A stretch of 48,042 nucleotides of DNA from Actinomycetes bacterium (GTDB taxonomy: Bacteria > Actinomycetota > JAHEXW01). Both the position numbers and the translations under genes were made by a program. How positions within the stretch are numbered: the stretch's first letter is position 1; every line of letters begins with the position of its first letter. Below are positions 10,160 to 17,709 of the stretch, piece by piece. The notes under the pieces are model-generated. The model was not told where the DNA came from. It saw only the letters and a program-made list of their open reading frames with translations, and searched no databases. The stretch covers positions 1 to 48,042 of the forward strand of contig JAHEXW010000014.1 of the NCBI GenBank assembly GCA_023251915.1, in the 5' to 3' direction.

Positions 10160-10465
10160 CTAAGGCAGTACCCGCACGTGAAATAGGTAGGCTCCCAAAG
10201 CGATAGTGGCGTGCGTGAGGCCGACGTAGAAAATTACCATTCCATTGCGCCGGTGCCATTTGAAGTCTACCGGCAACCATTTCTTGGCGACAAAGACCTG
10301 AAAATTTACGAGAAACAGCAGCAGAATTCCCAGATATGCATAGACGGCTAAACCGAATATACTTGGGATCCCGAAAGTCACAATCAACGCAGCGACCGTG
10401 ATAACCAGAAGTAGTCCCAGAATTATGTGCGTCGGTATACCTAATACCTTAGGCTGAATCGCCAT
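10160..10465 (-). CDS. Small three-helix membrane protein
   Basis: A 101-residue integral membrane protein with three or four hydrophobic segments (about 12-32, 36-56, 75-97). Conserved-looking polar features are KWHRRNG between helices and the histidines in THATIALGAYLFH, which could in principle ligate a haem in the membrane; that is speculation. I do not recognise a family. The gene points left, convergent with the copper ATPase (8 nt between stops), and its ATG at 10465 follows a GGGGAAG ribosome site. A role with the neighbouring oxidase is possible. Confidence 0.55.
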   Translation of the reverse strand: MAIQPKVLGIPTHIILGLLLVITVAALIVTFGIPSIFGLAVYAYLGILLLFLVNFQVFVAKKWLPVDFKWHRRNGMVIFYVGLTHATIALGAYLFHVRVLP

Positions 10466-10525
10466 TTCTTCCCCTTTTCGTCTCCCAACATTTACTTATA
10501 CAACTAGATTAACCATACGGACAGC

Positions 10526-10588
10526 CTTATCTCAAGTTTCCCGCACCCGTAACCGATAGATAAGTAACAAGCCAGCTCTCTAGATAAG
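10526..10588. promoter_or_regulatory. Three AGATAAG sites in a divergent control region
   Basis: The 131-bp gap between the small membrane protein (minus) and the 44-residue ORF (plus) contains CTTATCT at 10526-10532 and AGATAAG at 10558-10564 and 10582-10588, the last two extended to TAGATAAG and set 24 bp apart. This arrangement looks like a binding-site cluster for a regulator of the metal ATPase, but no known regulator is matched. Confidence 0.3.
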
Positions 10589-10596
10589 GACAGAAC

Positions 10597-10731
10597 ATGG
10601 TTCGCCAACTGCACCGGACATACTACAGAAACAAGAAGAAAGTCAGGGACATGAGATACGCTTTTCTGCTGTCTGTAGCCGTTTTTGTCTTATCCCCCGG
10701 TTGGGTCTATATTCAGGGATGGCATTTCTAG
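10597..10731 (+). CDS. Small single-helix membrane protein overlapping the metal ATPase
   Basis: A 44-codon frame with ATG at 10597 behind AAGGA at good spacing (7 nt). It encodes a very basic N-terminus (HRTYYRNKKKVRDMR) followed by one hydrophobic stretch (YAFLLSVAVFVLSPGWVY) and a short WHF tail, a normal inside-positive membrane topology. It overlaps the longest open frame of the following ATPase and ends 15 nt before that gene's best ATG, suggesting translational coupling. I do not recognise it; it may be an accessory peptide of the transporter. The ribosome site and topology support it, but it is short and could be chance. Confidence 0.45.
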   Translation: MVRQLHRTYYRNKKKVRDMRYAFLLSVAVFVLSPGWVYIQGWHF

Positions 10732-10745
10732 ATATACTTGAAGGT

Positions 10746-12695
10746 ATGTCTGAACCCCGCGACGACCACCACGACCACGATTTTGGTTTAGCCTGCGACG
10801 ATTGCGCGGGCCCGGTTACTGATTCGTCCATCAGCCTTGCCTGGTACCGCCAACCAAAGATTGTCCTCCTGGCCGTCTCGGCACTGCTTACTGCCCTCGG
10901 TTTTCTGGCGGCGTTTTGGGCGCCGAATTGGCTGGCTATTGCGGTATTTCTGGCGGCCGTGATCTGCGGCGGTTACTACCCCGCCTTGGCCGCTTGGGAT
11001 TCCCTTCTAAACCTCACGCTGACGATAAACACGCTTTTGGTCGCGGCGACGGCCGGCGCGATAATGTTGAATCTTTGGGGGGAAGCCGCAACCCTGGTCG
11101 TCGTATTCTCATTAGGCGGCGTGCTTGAAACGTTCGCGGTTGACCGGGCGCGCAACTCGTTGGAGGACCTGATTCGCCTGGCGCCGCCAACCGCCCGCGT
11201 CATACGTCAAGGCGTGGAAACCATCGTTGCCGTCGCACTGGTCAAGATGGGTGAGTTTGTCCTGGTCAAGCCCGGCGATAGCATTCCTCTTGACGGGTTG
11301 GTTCTGGCCGGCTTATCCACTGTGAATCAGGCAACCATCACCGGTGAATCCATTCCGGCCTTTAAAAAACCCGGCGATTCCGTCTACGCGGGGACCGTCA
11401 ACCTCAACGGGTCACTGGAAGTAAAGGTCACTGCTCGCGCACATGACACAACCCTGGCCAAGATCATCCATGCGGTCGAGGAGCATCAAGCTCGCAAGTC
11501 CTCGTATCAGAGATTCAGCGAACGCTTCGGAGCGATATATACGCCGGCGTTATTCGGGGTCGCCTTGGCCGTCATGTTGCTCCCGCCTCTCATGGGCGGG
11601 CCCTGGCGCGATTGGTTCTACCGCGGCCTCGTAGTTCTCGTCGTTTCTTGCTCTTGCGGCATCGCCCTGTCGGTCCCCGTCGCCATCGTAGCGGCAATCG
11701 CCCGTGCCGCTAGACAAGGTGTCCTTATCAAAGGCGGGGTGTATGTAGAAATGCTCGGCCGGATAAAGACAATCGTGTTCGACAAGACGGGCACACTAAC
11801 GTATGGCGATCCGGCGGTCGTTGACATTCTGACCTTCGCTGAGTTCTCGGAAAACAAGATACTCGAGGTAGCGGCAGCGGTGGAGCGCAAGAGCGGACAT
11901 CCGCTGGCGAGCGCCGTCATTGCGGCGGCGGAGGCCCGTAAACTGCCCAAGCGGCGGGTGTTGGACTTCCGCGCCCTTCCCGGATTGGGAGCCTATGGCA
12001 GAATCGGCCGCAACGTTTACCACGTCGGCAATCTCAAGCTGATAACAGCGCATGATATTGTCACGGCCGAGGCAGCATTGGGCGCGGCCGCGCTGGAAAG
12101 CGAGGGTAAATCGCTGGTCTACGTTACTGAAAACGACAGACTCGTGGGTTTGATCGCGATCGCTGACACGGTTCGCGAGACTGCGGCGGCCGCGCTCGCC
12201 GACCTCAAACGTTTGGGTGTCCAGCGTTTGATAATGCTGACCGGCGACAATGTCACGACAGCCTCGGCCATCGCCTCCCAAGTGGGAATCGACGAATATC
12301 GCGCGGACCTGTTGCCTGATGCGAAAGCGGCGGTCGTCGTGGCCCTGCAAAATGAGGGCGGCGGAGCGGCAATGGTTGGAGATGGGATAAACGACGCTCC
12401 TGCTCTGGCGGCGGCCTCAGTCGGCATCGCCATGGGGGCGGCCGGATCCGGCATCGCCGTTGAGACGGGCGACGTTGTTCTGATGGCTGATGATCTAAGC
12501 AATCTAGCTTTCGCCGTGCAGCTGAGCCGCCGCGCCCGCCGCGTCATCGCTTTTAATATTGGGACCGCATTGACGATCGTGCTTGTCCTGGTGACGCTGG
12601 CTTTGCTAGGGCGGATCCAGCTGGTGCCCGGCCTTTTTATTAACGAGCTCGGCGCTTTCCTGATAATCTTGAACGGACTCCGGCTCCTGCGCTAA
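10746..12695 (+). CDS. P1B-type metal ATPase with a CSC (not CPC) transport motif
   Basis: About 649 residues. There is no HMA domain; the N-terminus is rich in His and Asp (DDHHDHDFG) and has CDDC, a probable metal-binding tail. The ATPase core is complete: TGES, the phosphorylated Asp in DKTGTLT (about 345), the HP motif in SGHPLASA, TGDN, and GDGINDAPA (about 544). In the metal-binding membrane helix the normal CPC is replaced by SCSCGIALSVP (about 301-311): both cysteines remain, but the proline between them is serine. The domain order resembles Zn/Cd/Co exporters; the ion is not predictable. TTG 10701, ATG 10719 and ATG 10746 are possible starts; 10746 is chosen because it follows the small ORF's stop. 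Confidence 0.85.
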   Translation: MSEPRDDHHDHDFGLACDDCAGPVTDSSISLAWYRQPKIVLLAVSALLTALGFLAAFWAPNWLAIAVFLAAVICGGYYPALAAWDSLLNLTLTINTLLVAATAGAIMLNLWGEAATLVVVFSLGGVLETFAVDRARNSLEDLIRLAPPTARVIRQGVETIVAVALVKMGEFVLVKPGDSIPLDGLVLAGLSTVNQATITGESIPAFKKPGDSVYAGTVNLNGSLEVKVTARAHDTTLAKIIHAVEEHQARKSSYQRFSERFGAIYTPALFGVALAVMLLPPLMGGPWRDWFYRGLVVLVVSCSCGIALSVPVAIVAAIARAARQGVLIKGGVYVEMLGRIKTIVFDKTGTLTYGDPAVVDILTFAEFSENKILEVAAAVERKSGHPLASAVIAAAEARKLPKRRVLDFRALPGLGAYGRIGRNVYHVGNLKLITAHDIVTAEAALGAAALESEGKSLVYVTENDRLVGLIAIADTVRETAAAALADLKRLGVQRLIMLTGDNVTTASAIASQVGIDEYRADLLPDAKAAVVVALQNEGGGAAMVGDGINDAPALAAASVGIAMGAAGSGIAVETGDVVLMADDLSNLAFAVQLSRRARRVIAFNIGTALTIVLVLVTLALLGRIQLVPGLFINELGAFLIILNGLRLLR

Positions 12696-12713
12696 AACCA
12701 GGGTTTACACTAA

Positions 12714-12742
12714 TTTACTTACCCCTTGCCTAGTGCTACGAT
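12714..12742 (+). promoter_or_regulatory. Candidate promoter of the superoxide dismutase gene
   Basis: TTTACT (12714-12719) and TACGAT (12737-12742) are separated by 17 bp and lie about 55 bp before the chosen ATG at 12798. Each box matches four of six consensus positions. The gene is preceded by a 102-bp gap after the ATPase gene, which supports separate transcription. Confidence 0.35.
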
Positions 12743-12797
12743 TCTTTCACCAAAGACCTGTAATATCGGCTTGTTTGCCGATGACGAGGGAGGAATA

Positions 12798-13391
12798 ATG
12801 GCTGTAGTATCAGTAAAACCTCTGACGTATGCCGAACTCCCAGGACTCTCAGCTAAGCTTCTTAGCGAACACCACGACGTACTCTACGCGGGCTATGTCA
12901 AGAAACTGATCGAGATCCAAGACAAACTTAAGACGGTTGACGAAGGCGCCGCCAACGGCACGTACAGCGAAATCGGCGAGCTCAAACGCGAAGAGACATT
13001 CGCGGCCAACGGCATCCGCCTGCACGAAGCTTATTTTGCGGGTATGGGCGGCGACGGGGTACCGACCGGCGCCATCCTGAAGCTCATCGACCGCGATTGC
13101 GGCGGCTTTGAGGCCTGGAAGAGCCATATGACAGCCAGCGGCATCGCCGCGCGCGGTTGGGTTATCGCCGCCTATGATCCCCAGTTGGAGCGGCTGGTAA
13201 CCTATAGTTGTGACGCGCACAACCTCGGCTGTGTCTGGGATGCTGTGCCGCTGGTCGTTTTGGACGTCTACGAACATGCCTACTACCTGGACTACGCGAC
13301 CGCGCGGAAGACCTACATCGCAGCCTGGCTCAAGAATGTTGATTTCGCTTATGCCAACGGCGTAATCGCGGCGCGAGGGATTCCTGCCTAG
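12798..13391 (+). CDS. sodA: Superoxide dismutase, Fe/Mn family
   Basis: A 197-residue protein of the Fe/Mn superoxide dismutase family, which disproportionates superoxide in the cytoplasm. Metal ligands can be placed at the His in LSEHHDVLYAGYV, the His in RLHEAYF, and the Asp and His of the signature DVYEHAYYLDY. The active-site regions are somewhat divergent: ARGWVIAAYDP stands where a GSGWxWL motif is usual, and the HNLGCVW segment is unusual. An open frame continues upstream to 12726, but the ATG at 12798 has a strong GGGAGGAAT ribosome site and gives the normal family length. Its position beside metal transporters and the oxidase fits oxygen defence. Confidence 0.88.
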   Translation: MAVVSVKPLTYAELPGLSAKLLSEHHDVLYAGYVKKLIEIQDKLKTVDEGAANGTYSEIGELKREETFAANGIRLHEAYFAGMGGDGVPTGAILKLIDRDCGGFEAWKSHMTASGIAARGWVIAAYDPQLERLVTYSCDAHNLGCVWDAVPLVVLDVYEHAYYLDYATARKTYIAAWLKNVDFAYANGVIAARGIPA

Positions 13392-13405
13392 ATGCAAGCC
13401 AGCCA

Positions 13406-14128
13406 ATGAGCCTGAGCGGGGTTGTAATATTTAGCCTTATTGTCGGTATGTCGACAATGGGCGGCGTTCTTTTGGTCAGATTCTTCAGCGCCTGGACCAA
13501 GCGTAACTCTCTGCTGATGATCAGCTTCGCGGGAGGAGTCTTGGTTACGACCGCGTTTCTTGAATTGCTGCCGGAGGCGGCCGCCAAGAGCTCCGGCTGG
13601 GCAGCGGCAACGCTTGTCGGTTTACTGCTTCTCTTCACCGTAGAGCATTTCATGGCAATACACGAGTGCCAGGAAGTCGAGTGTGATATCCACAACATCG
13701 GCACCGTCACGGCTTTGGGCATCGGTATCCATTCATTCATAGACGGCGTCGTCATCGGCACCGGCTTCGAGGCGAGCGCGGTCCTAGGCATCATTGCCGC
13801 CCTGGCGGTCATCGTGCACGAGTTACCGGAGGGTGCTTTTACGTACGGGCTGTTGATTGCCAACGGCCAGGCTGCCCGGAAGTCCCTCTTTATAGGCTGG
13901 GCCGTCGCTTTGGCGACGCCCATAGGCACTGTTCTTACGTTTGTGCTCCTGAAAGGCATGGGTCCGGGAATCATTGGCCTGATGCTGGCCTTTTCGGCCG
14001 GTACTTTCATCTACGTCGGAACGGCCGATCTGTTGCCGCAGATACACCGCCGCCCCAACCTGCGGCTGTTGTTGGTAATGCTGACCGGCGTCGCGTTTGT
14101 GGTCGCGCTAGGTTATATTTTTAAGTAA
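13406..14128 (+). CDS. ZIP-family metal cation transporter
   Basis: A 240-residue membrane protein of about eight helices. The family signature is clear in HSFIDGVVIGTGFEAS (helix 4) and HELPEGAFTYGLL (helix 5), whose His, Asp and Glu residues line the ion pathway. ZIP proteins carry Zn, Fe or Mn into the cytoplasm; the ion cannot be told from sequence. The loop EHFMAIHECQEVECDIHNIG is His/Cys-rich and may bind metal. The gene follows superoxide dismutase by 14 nt, so Fe or Mn supply for that enzyme is a sensible guess. Confidence 0.85.
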   Translation: MSLSGVVIFSLIVGMSTMGGVLLVRFFSAWTKRNSLLMISFAGGVLVTTAFLELLPEAAAKSSGWAAATLVGLLLLFTVEHFMAIHECQEVECDIHNIGTVTALGIGIHSFIDGVVIGTGFEASAVLGIIAALAVIVHELPEGAFTYGLLIANGQAARKSLFIGWAVALATPIGTVLTFVLLKGMGPGIIGLMLAFSAGTFIYVGTADLLPQIHRRPNLRLLLVMLTGVAFVVALGYIFK

Positions 14129-14147
14129 TCGTTCTTAGGAGGCGTTA

Positions 14148-14342
14148 ATGAAAGTCAGAGTCGATCCGGATCTTTGCATTGGCGACGGCAGCTGCGCGGA
14201 GACGTGCCCGGAGGTGTTTGAGATGCACGATGACGGTCTAGCCTACGTCAAGAAAGACGCCGACTTTGAGGTGTGCGGGGCGCGCTTGACGGAAGCAGTC
14301 GAAAACTGCCCGGTTGGCGCTATTATCTTCGACGAAGCCTAG
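14148..14342 (+). CDS. Single-cluster ferredoxin
   Basis: A 64-residue ferredoxin with CIGDGSCAETCP: cysteines at 10, 16 and 20 and a distant Cys-Pro at about 54-55 (ENCPVGAI). The second ligand position of the usual C-x2-C-x2-C-x3-C is Asp13, as in archaeal and some clostridial ferredoxins that bind an exchangeable [4Fe-4S]/[3Fe-4S] cluster. A further Cys (VCGARL) could form a disulfide with another, as in that family. It carries electrons in the cytoplasm. TTAGGAGGCG precedes the ATG at 14148. It lies 19 nt behind the ZIP gene and is probably the last gene of that operon. Confidence 0.9.
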   Translation: MKVRVDPDLCIGDGSCAETCPEVFEMHDDGLAYVKKDADFEVCGARLTEAVENCPVGAIIFDEA

Positions 14343-14343
14343 C

Positions 14344-14423
14344 TGGTTCATAGTCGTTAGTTCGTAGTTGATGGTCGTTTAGTTCGTGTTTCTCGGTCCA
14401 GTCTTACTAAGAACTATGAACCA
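14344..14423. repeat. Intergenic inverted-repeat element, copy A
   Basis: An 11-bp perfect inverted repeat, TGGTTCATAGT (14344-14354) and ACTATGAACCA (14413-14423), encloses about 58 bp of degenerate direct repeats built on TAGTTCGTAGT/TTAGTTCGTG. The same 11-mer recurs at 21244-21254 in another intergenic region. No coding potential is seen. The element occupies the gap between the ferredoxin gene and the arsR promoter. Confidence 0.55.
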
Positions 14424-14460
14424 ATAACTATATCTTCGTGGCGATTGTGATTTATTTCTA

Positions 14461-14489
14461 TTGACACTCTAAGCTGGTGGAGATACCAT
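14461..14489 (+). promoter_or_regulatory. Promoter of the arsR-dsrE-tusA operon
   Basis: A perfect TTGACA (14461-14466), 17-bp spacer and TACCAT (14484-14489) lie 52 bp upstream of the arsR ATG. The leader contains the AT-rich direct repeat ATTATT-AG-ATTATT (about 14498-14511), a plausible but unproven autoregulatory site for the ArsR protein. Confidence 0.5.
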
Positions 14490-14540
14490 ATAGGTGATTA
14501 TTAGATTATTCGCATTTGAGACGAAAGAGGAATAACATCT

Positions 14541-14873
14541 ATGGACAAGAATTACTACTGTCTTCACTCCGAGATCTGCAAGACACTCGCCAACCCGAAG
14601 CGCCAAGAGATTATGGATAACCTGCGTGACAAGGAGATGACGGTCAGCCAGCTGATCGAGGCGACCGGCGTACCGCAGGCGAACCTGAGTCAGCATTTGG
14701 CGATATTACGCACCAAGGGCGTGCTAGACAGCCGGCGGCAAGGGGCAAATGTTTATTACAGATTGGCGAACCATAAGATTATCGAGGCATTTGACCTCAT
14801 CGGCGAGGTTATGCGGGAACAACAGATCAAGACAGGCAACACCCTAAATACAGCAAGCAAAACGCCGGCCTAG
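14541..14873 (+). CDS. ArsR/SmtB-family transcriptional regulator
   Basis: A 110-residue winged-helix repressor: CKTLANPKRQEIMDNLRDKEMTVSQLIEATGVPQANLSQHLAILRTKGVLDSRRQGANVYYRL is the standard ArsR DNA-binding core. Cysteines occur only near the N-terminus (C7 and C13), so it is not a classical CxC arsenic sensor and not an obvious C41/C107 polysulfide sensor of the BigR/SqrR type; the N-terminal pair could still sense thiols, sulfur species or metal. It is the first gene of a run with DsrE, TusA and DsrMK-like proteins, which points to control of sulfur metabolism (inference). GAAAGAGGAATAAC precedes its ATG. Confidence 0.85.
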   Translation: MDKNYYCLHSEICKTLANPKRQEIMDNLRDKEMTVSQLIEATGVPQANLSQHLAILRTKGVLDSRRQGANVYYRLANHKIIEAFDLIGEVMREQQIKTGNTLNTASKTPA

Positions 14874-14910
14874 GGCCGAGGCGTAAAATCCAAGGAGGCG
14901 AACGTAAGCC

Positions 14911-15393
14911 ATGGCGAAAGAACTCAACAAGAAAGCCGCGCTAGTCGTAATGAGCGGCGACTTCGATAAACTGTTCGGAGCGTTCATCATAGCAACCAGC
15001 GCCGCCGCGCAAGGAAACGAGGTGACCATGTTCTTTACCTTTTGGGGCCTGCGCGCGCTCAAGAAGAAAGTTCCGACCGGAAAGAGCCTGTTCGGGCGCA
15101 TGGTCGGCATGATGTACGGCGGCGACATCAACCGGGCGACACCGAGCAAGTTCAGCTTCTTCGGCCTCGGGCGCTGGATGTTCAAGAAAATGATGAAGAA
15201 TAAGAACGTCACTTCCCTCCCGGACCTGCGGCAGCTGGCAATCGATTTAGGCGTTCACCTCTATGCCTGCCAGATGAGCATGGACGTAATGGAGATTCCG
15301 CGGGAAGCCATGATTGACGAAGTAGAAGCTTGCGTCGGCGGCGGTTTCTTTGTCGAACAGGCCGCCAACGCCGATTTCACGTTATTTATCTAA
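14911..15393 (+). CDS. DsrE/DsrF-like (DsrE2) sulfur carrier
   Basis: A 160-residue protein with the DsrE2 layout: KKAALVVMSGDFDKLFGAFIIATSAAAQGNEVTMFFTFWG at the N-terminus, a basic amphipathic middle (GRWMFKKMMKNKN) and the conserved Cys in LYACQMSMDVM. A second Cys (EACVGGG) follows. Members of this family pass sulfane sulfur between proteins, often together with TusA and rhodanese. The basic middle part is compatible with membrane association. An AAGGAGG ribosome site precedes the ATG, and the next gene, tusA, follows after 34 nt. Confidence 0.85.
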   Translation: MAKELNKKAALVVMSGDFDKLFGAFIIATSAAAQGNEVTMFFTFWGLRALKKKVPTGKSLFGRMVGMMYGGDINRATPSKFSFFGLGRWMFKKMMKNKNVTSLPDLRQLAIDLGVHLYACQMSMDVMEIPREAMIDEVEACVGGGFFVEQAANADFTLFI

Positions 15394-15427
15394 TTTATCC
15401 TAGGCACTTTAAGAGAAAGGGAGAACG

Positions 15428-15667
15428 ATGGACGATATCAAGGTAGATTTGGAGTTGGACCTCAAGGGACTTCTATGTCCCCTGCCGATGGTCCGAGTAA
15501 GCCAGAACATTAGCAAAGTACCGGTCGGCGGCGTTATCCGAGCGACAGCCACCGACCCAGGCAGCTTAGCCGACATACCGTCATGGGCGCGCAGCACTGG
15601 CAATGAGATCATCAAACAGGAGCAAGAGGGCTCCAACCTGATTTATTACATTAAGCGCATTAAGTAG
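15428..15667 (+). CDS. tusA: TusA-family sulfurtransferase
   Basis: A 79-residue protein with the TusA hallmarks: LDLKGLLCPLPMVRV, where the Cys of CPxP carries the persulfide, and TDPGSLADIPSWARSTGNEII. TusA relays sulfur for tRNA thiolation, molybdenum cofactor synthesis or dissimilatory sulfur oxidation. Its pairing with DsrE2 and a DsrMK-like complex favours the dissimilatory or redox-relay role (inference). It lies 6 nt before the membrane cytochrome gene, so they are co-transcribed. Confidence 0.9.
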   Translation: MDDIKVDLELDLKGLLCPLPMVRVSQNISKVPVGGVIRATATDPGSLADIPSWARSTGNEIIKQEQEGSNLIYYIKRIK

Positions 15668-15673
15668 ACCAAG

Positions 15674-16393
15674 ATGAACTGGTTTCAGTACGTTTTCGCC
15701 GGATGGTTTGTCTATGTCGCGCTAATTGTCTTTGTCGGCGGTCTCATCTGGCAGATCGTCAAATGGCGCCGCGTCGCAAAATCAAGAATCGTGATGGGGA
15801 TGTTCCCCAAGCCTGCCGGGCTTGGCGCGCGATCTGCCAAGATGCTCAAGGACACATTCTTCTTTCCGTGGGTTCTTGATTACAGCAAAAGCATTTGGCT
15901 GTTTGCGGGCGCCTTCCACCTTGCCGGATTGCTGATGTTTGTCGGACATCTGCGGCTTATACACGAATTCACGCCGCTCGTCGCATGGTTGGGAGCAAGC
16001 GGCATGGATCAGTTCGCTTTCCTTACCGGCGGGGCTTTTGGGATCGTGTTGACTGTGGCCCTCATCTATCTGCTGCTGCGCCGGTTCGGTACCCCTTATA
16101 AAGACCTGTCCGTGCCCGAGGATTATCTGTTGCTGATCCTGCTGCTGCTTATCGTCACGATGGGCAATCATCTGCGCTTTTTCGGCACTGTACATGTAAC
16201 CGATTACCGGGACTACGTGATGAGCCTGCTTACGTTCAAGCCGGCCTTCAACGCCGCTATCTTGTCTTCGAACGTACCATGGTCGCTGACGACTCACGTC
16301 ATGTTGGCGTGCGCTTTCCTGATCTACTTCCCCTTCTCCAAGCTCGTCCATTCGATTGGCGCTTTCGCCACAAACTTGGTCAGGAGTGAATGA
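15674..16393 (+). CDS. NarI/DsrM-like membrane cytochrome b subunit
   Basis: A 239-residue membrane protein with five to six helices and the nitrate-reductase-gamma-like pattern of DsrM/HmeC/TmcC. Candidate haem b ligands are H102 and nearby residues in GAFHLAGLLMFVGHLRLIHEF, the His in MGNHLRFFG, and the His in LTTHVMLACAFL. Such subunits exchange electrons between menaquinone and an attached iron-sulfur subunit. The next gene encodes just such a partner, with only 1 nt between this stop and its start, so the two probably form one complex. Confidence 0.82.
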   Translation: MNWFQYVFAGWFVYVALIVFVGGLIWQIVKWRRVAKSRIVMGMFPKPAGLGARSAKMLKDTFFFPWVLDYSKSIWLFAGAFHLAGLLMFVGHLRLIHEFTPLVAWLGASGMDQFAFLTGGAFGIVLTVALIYLLLRRFGTPYKDLSVPEDYLLLILLLLIVTMGNHLRFFGTVHVTDYRDYVMSLLTFKPAFNAAILSSNVPWSLTTHVMLACAFLIYFPFSKLVHSIGAFATNLVRSE

Positions 16394-16394
16394 C

Positions 16395-17672
16395 ATGACT
16401 CCCGAAGCCAACGCGCGAGCGGAACTTCTCCAGCTGATCGATAGCAAGATGAACCGTACCCTAAAATATTATCTAGATACATGCGTCCGTTGCGCCATCT
16501 GCAAAGACGCTTGTCACCAATATGTCGCCACGGGCGACGTATTGTATCTCCCCGCTTACCGGGCGGAGCTGATCCGTCGCATCTACAAGAAATATATGAC
16601 TGGCTCGGGACGTCTTCTGCCCAAGCTATTCGAAGGACGCGATCCGGAAGACGACGTGCTGCTGGACGAGCTATACAAAACCACCTACGCCTGCACCAGC
16701 TGCCGTCGTTGCATGTTTTGGTGCCCGTTTTCCATCGACACCTCGTGGGTCCTGGCGGTGGCCAAAGCGCTGCTGCTGGCCACGGGCCGCGGCTCGGAAA
16801 TCCTGACTCAGTTGGCCGATTCGGCCATCGATAAAGGCAAGAACATCGACCTGTATACGGGCGTCATCCGCGAGGTCTTGAAAGGCTCCGAGGAAGAAAT
16901 GCGACGCATTGTTCAGGACCCGAGCGCCGGCTTCGTGTACGACAAGCAGGGGGCCGACGTTCTCTACGTGGCCTTGGCCGGCACCCATACGATTCTGCCG
17001 GCCGCAATCGTCTTCCACCAGGCCGGTGAGGACTGGACATTGTCGTCCTTCGAAGGAAGCAACTACGGCTACTTCTTGGGCGACACGGTCAAGGCAAAGG
17101 CTATCGCCCAGCGGATTGTTGATGAGGCGAAGACTCTGGGTGTAAAAGAGATAGTCATGAGCGAGTGCGGCCACGCGCATCGTGTAATGCGAGACTTCTA
17201 TCGCATGTGGGCGAAAGAGGAGCTGCCGGCGCCGATGGTCAGCATCCTGAGCAAAGTTGACGGCTACATTAAGGACGGCCGTATCAAAGTAACGCCGGGG
17301 AAAATCACCGAACCCGTCACCTACCACGACCCGTGTCAGATCGGCCGCAACTTCGGTCTCTTCGAGGAACCGCGCAATGTTGTCCGGGCGACTTGCTCTG
17401 ATTTTCGCGATATGACGCCGAACAGGCAGAAACAGTGGTGTTGCGGCGGGGGCGGCGGTCTCGTGGCCGAGACGGAATTCGACGATGTCCGCCTCAAGAG
17501 CGGCCGCCTGAAGGCCGACCAGATCAAAGCGACGGGGGCCAAAATACTGGTGACTCCTTGCGAGAATTGCCGCCTGCAGATTGAGTCCCTAAACGACCAT
17601 TACGACCTAGGTGTCAGAGTTTCGGCCGTCCTGGATCTAGTGGTCGAAGCGATAGAAATTAAGCCTCGATAA
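16395..17672 (+). CDS. DsrK/HdrD-like iron-sulfur protein with CCG domains
   Basis: A 425-residue heterodisulfide-reductase-D-like protein. Two [4Fe-4S] motifs lie near the N-terminus (CVRCAICKDACHQ and CTSCRRCMFWCPF). The C-terminal half has two cysteine-rich CCG-type regions: YHDPCQIGRN...QWCCGGGGGL, and TPCENCRLQIE. In HdrD and DsrK these hold the noncubane cluster that reduces disulfides or trisulfides. The open frame reaches back to 16356, but the ATG at 16395 has AGGAG 8 nt upstream. Together with the NarI-like subunit it forms a quinone-linked disulfide/sulfur redox complex; TusA and DsrE2 are likely sulfur donors or acceptors (inference). Confidence 0.87.
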   Translation: MTPEANARAELLQLIDSKMNRTLKYYLDTCVRCAICKDACHQYVATGDVLYLPAYRAELIRRIYKKYMTGSGRLLPKLFEGRDPEDDVLLDELYKTTYACTSCRRCMFWCPFSIDTSWVLAVAKALLLATGRGSEILTQLADSAIDKGKNIDLYTGVIREVLKGSEEEMRRIVQDPSAGFVYDKQGADVLYVALAGTHTILPAAIVFHQAGEDWTLSSFEGSNYGYFLGDTVKAKAIAQRIVDEAKTLGVKEIVMSECGHAHRVMRDFYRMWAKEELPAPMVSILSKVDGYIKDGRIKVTPGKITEPVTYHDPCQIGRNFGLFEEPRNVVRATCSDFRDMTPNRQKQWCCGGGGGLVAETEFDDVRLKSGRLKADQIKATGAKILVTPCENCRLQIESLNDHYDLGVRVSAVLDLVVEAIEIKPR

Positions 17673-17680
17673 GTTGGCCA

Positions 17681-17709
17681 TTGACGTTCTCCTCGCCTGC
17701 TTCTAGAAT
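17681..17709 (+). promoter_or_regulatory. Strong promoter of the ABC importer-menA operon
   Basis: TTGACG (17681-17686), 17-bp spacer, TAGAAT (17704-17709): five of six matches in each box. It lies about 60 bp before the ATG of the lipoprotein gene. Its -10 box and start region are covered by the palindrome at 17707-17742, so it is very likely a repressed promoter. Confidence 0.6.
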
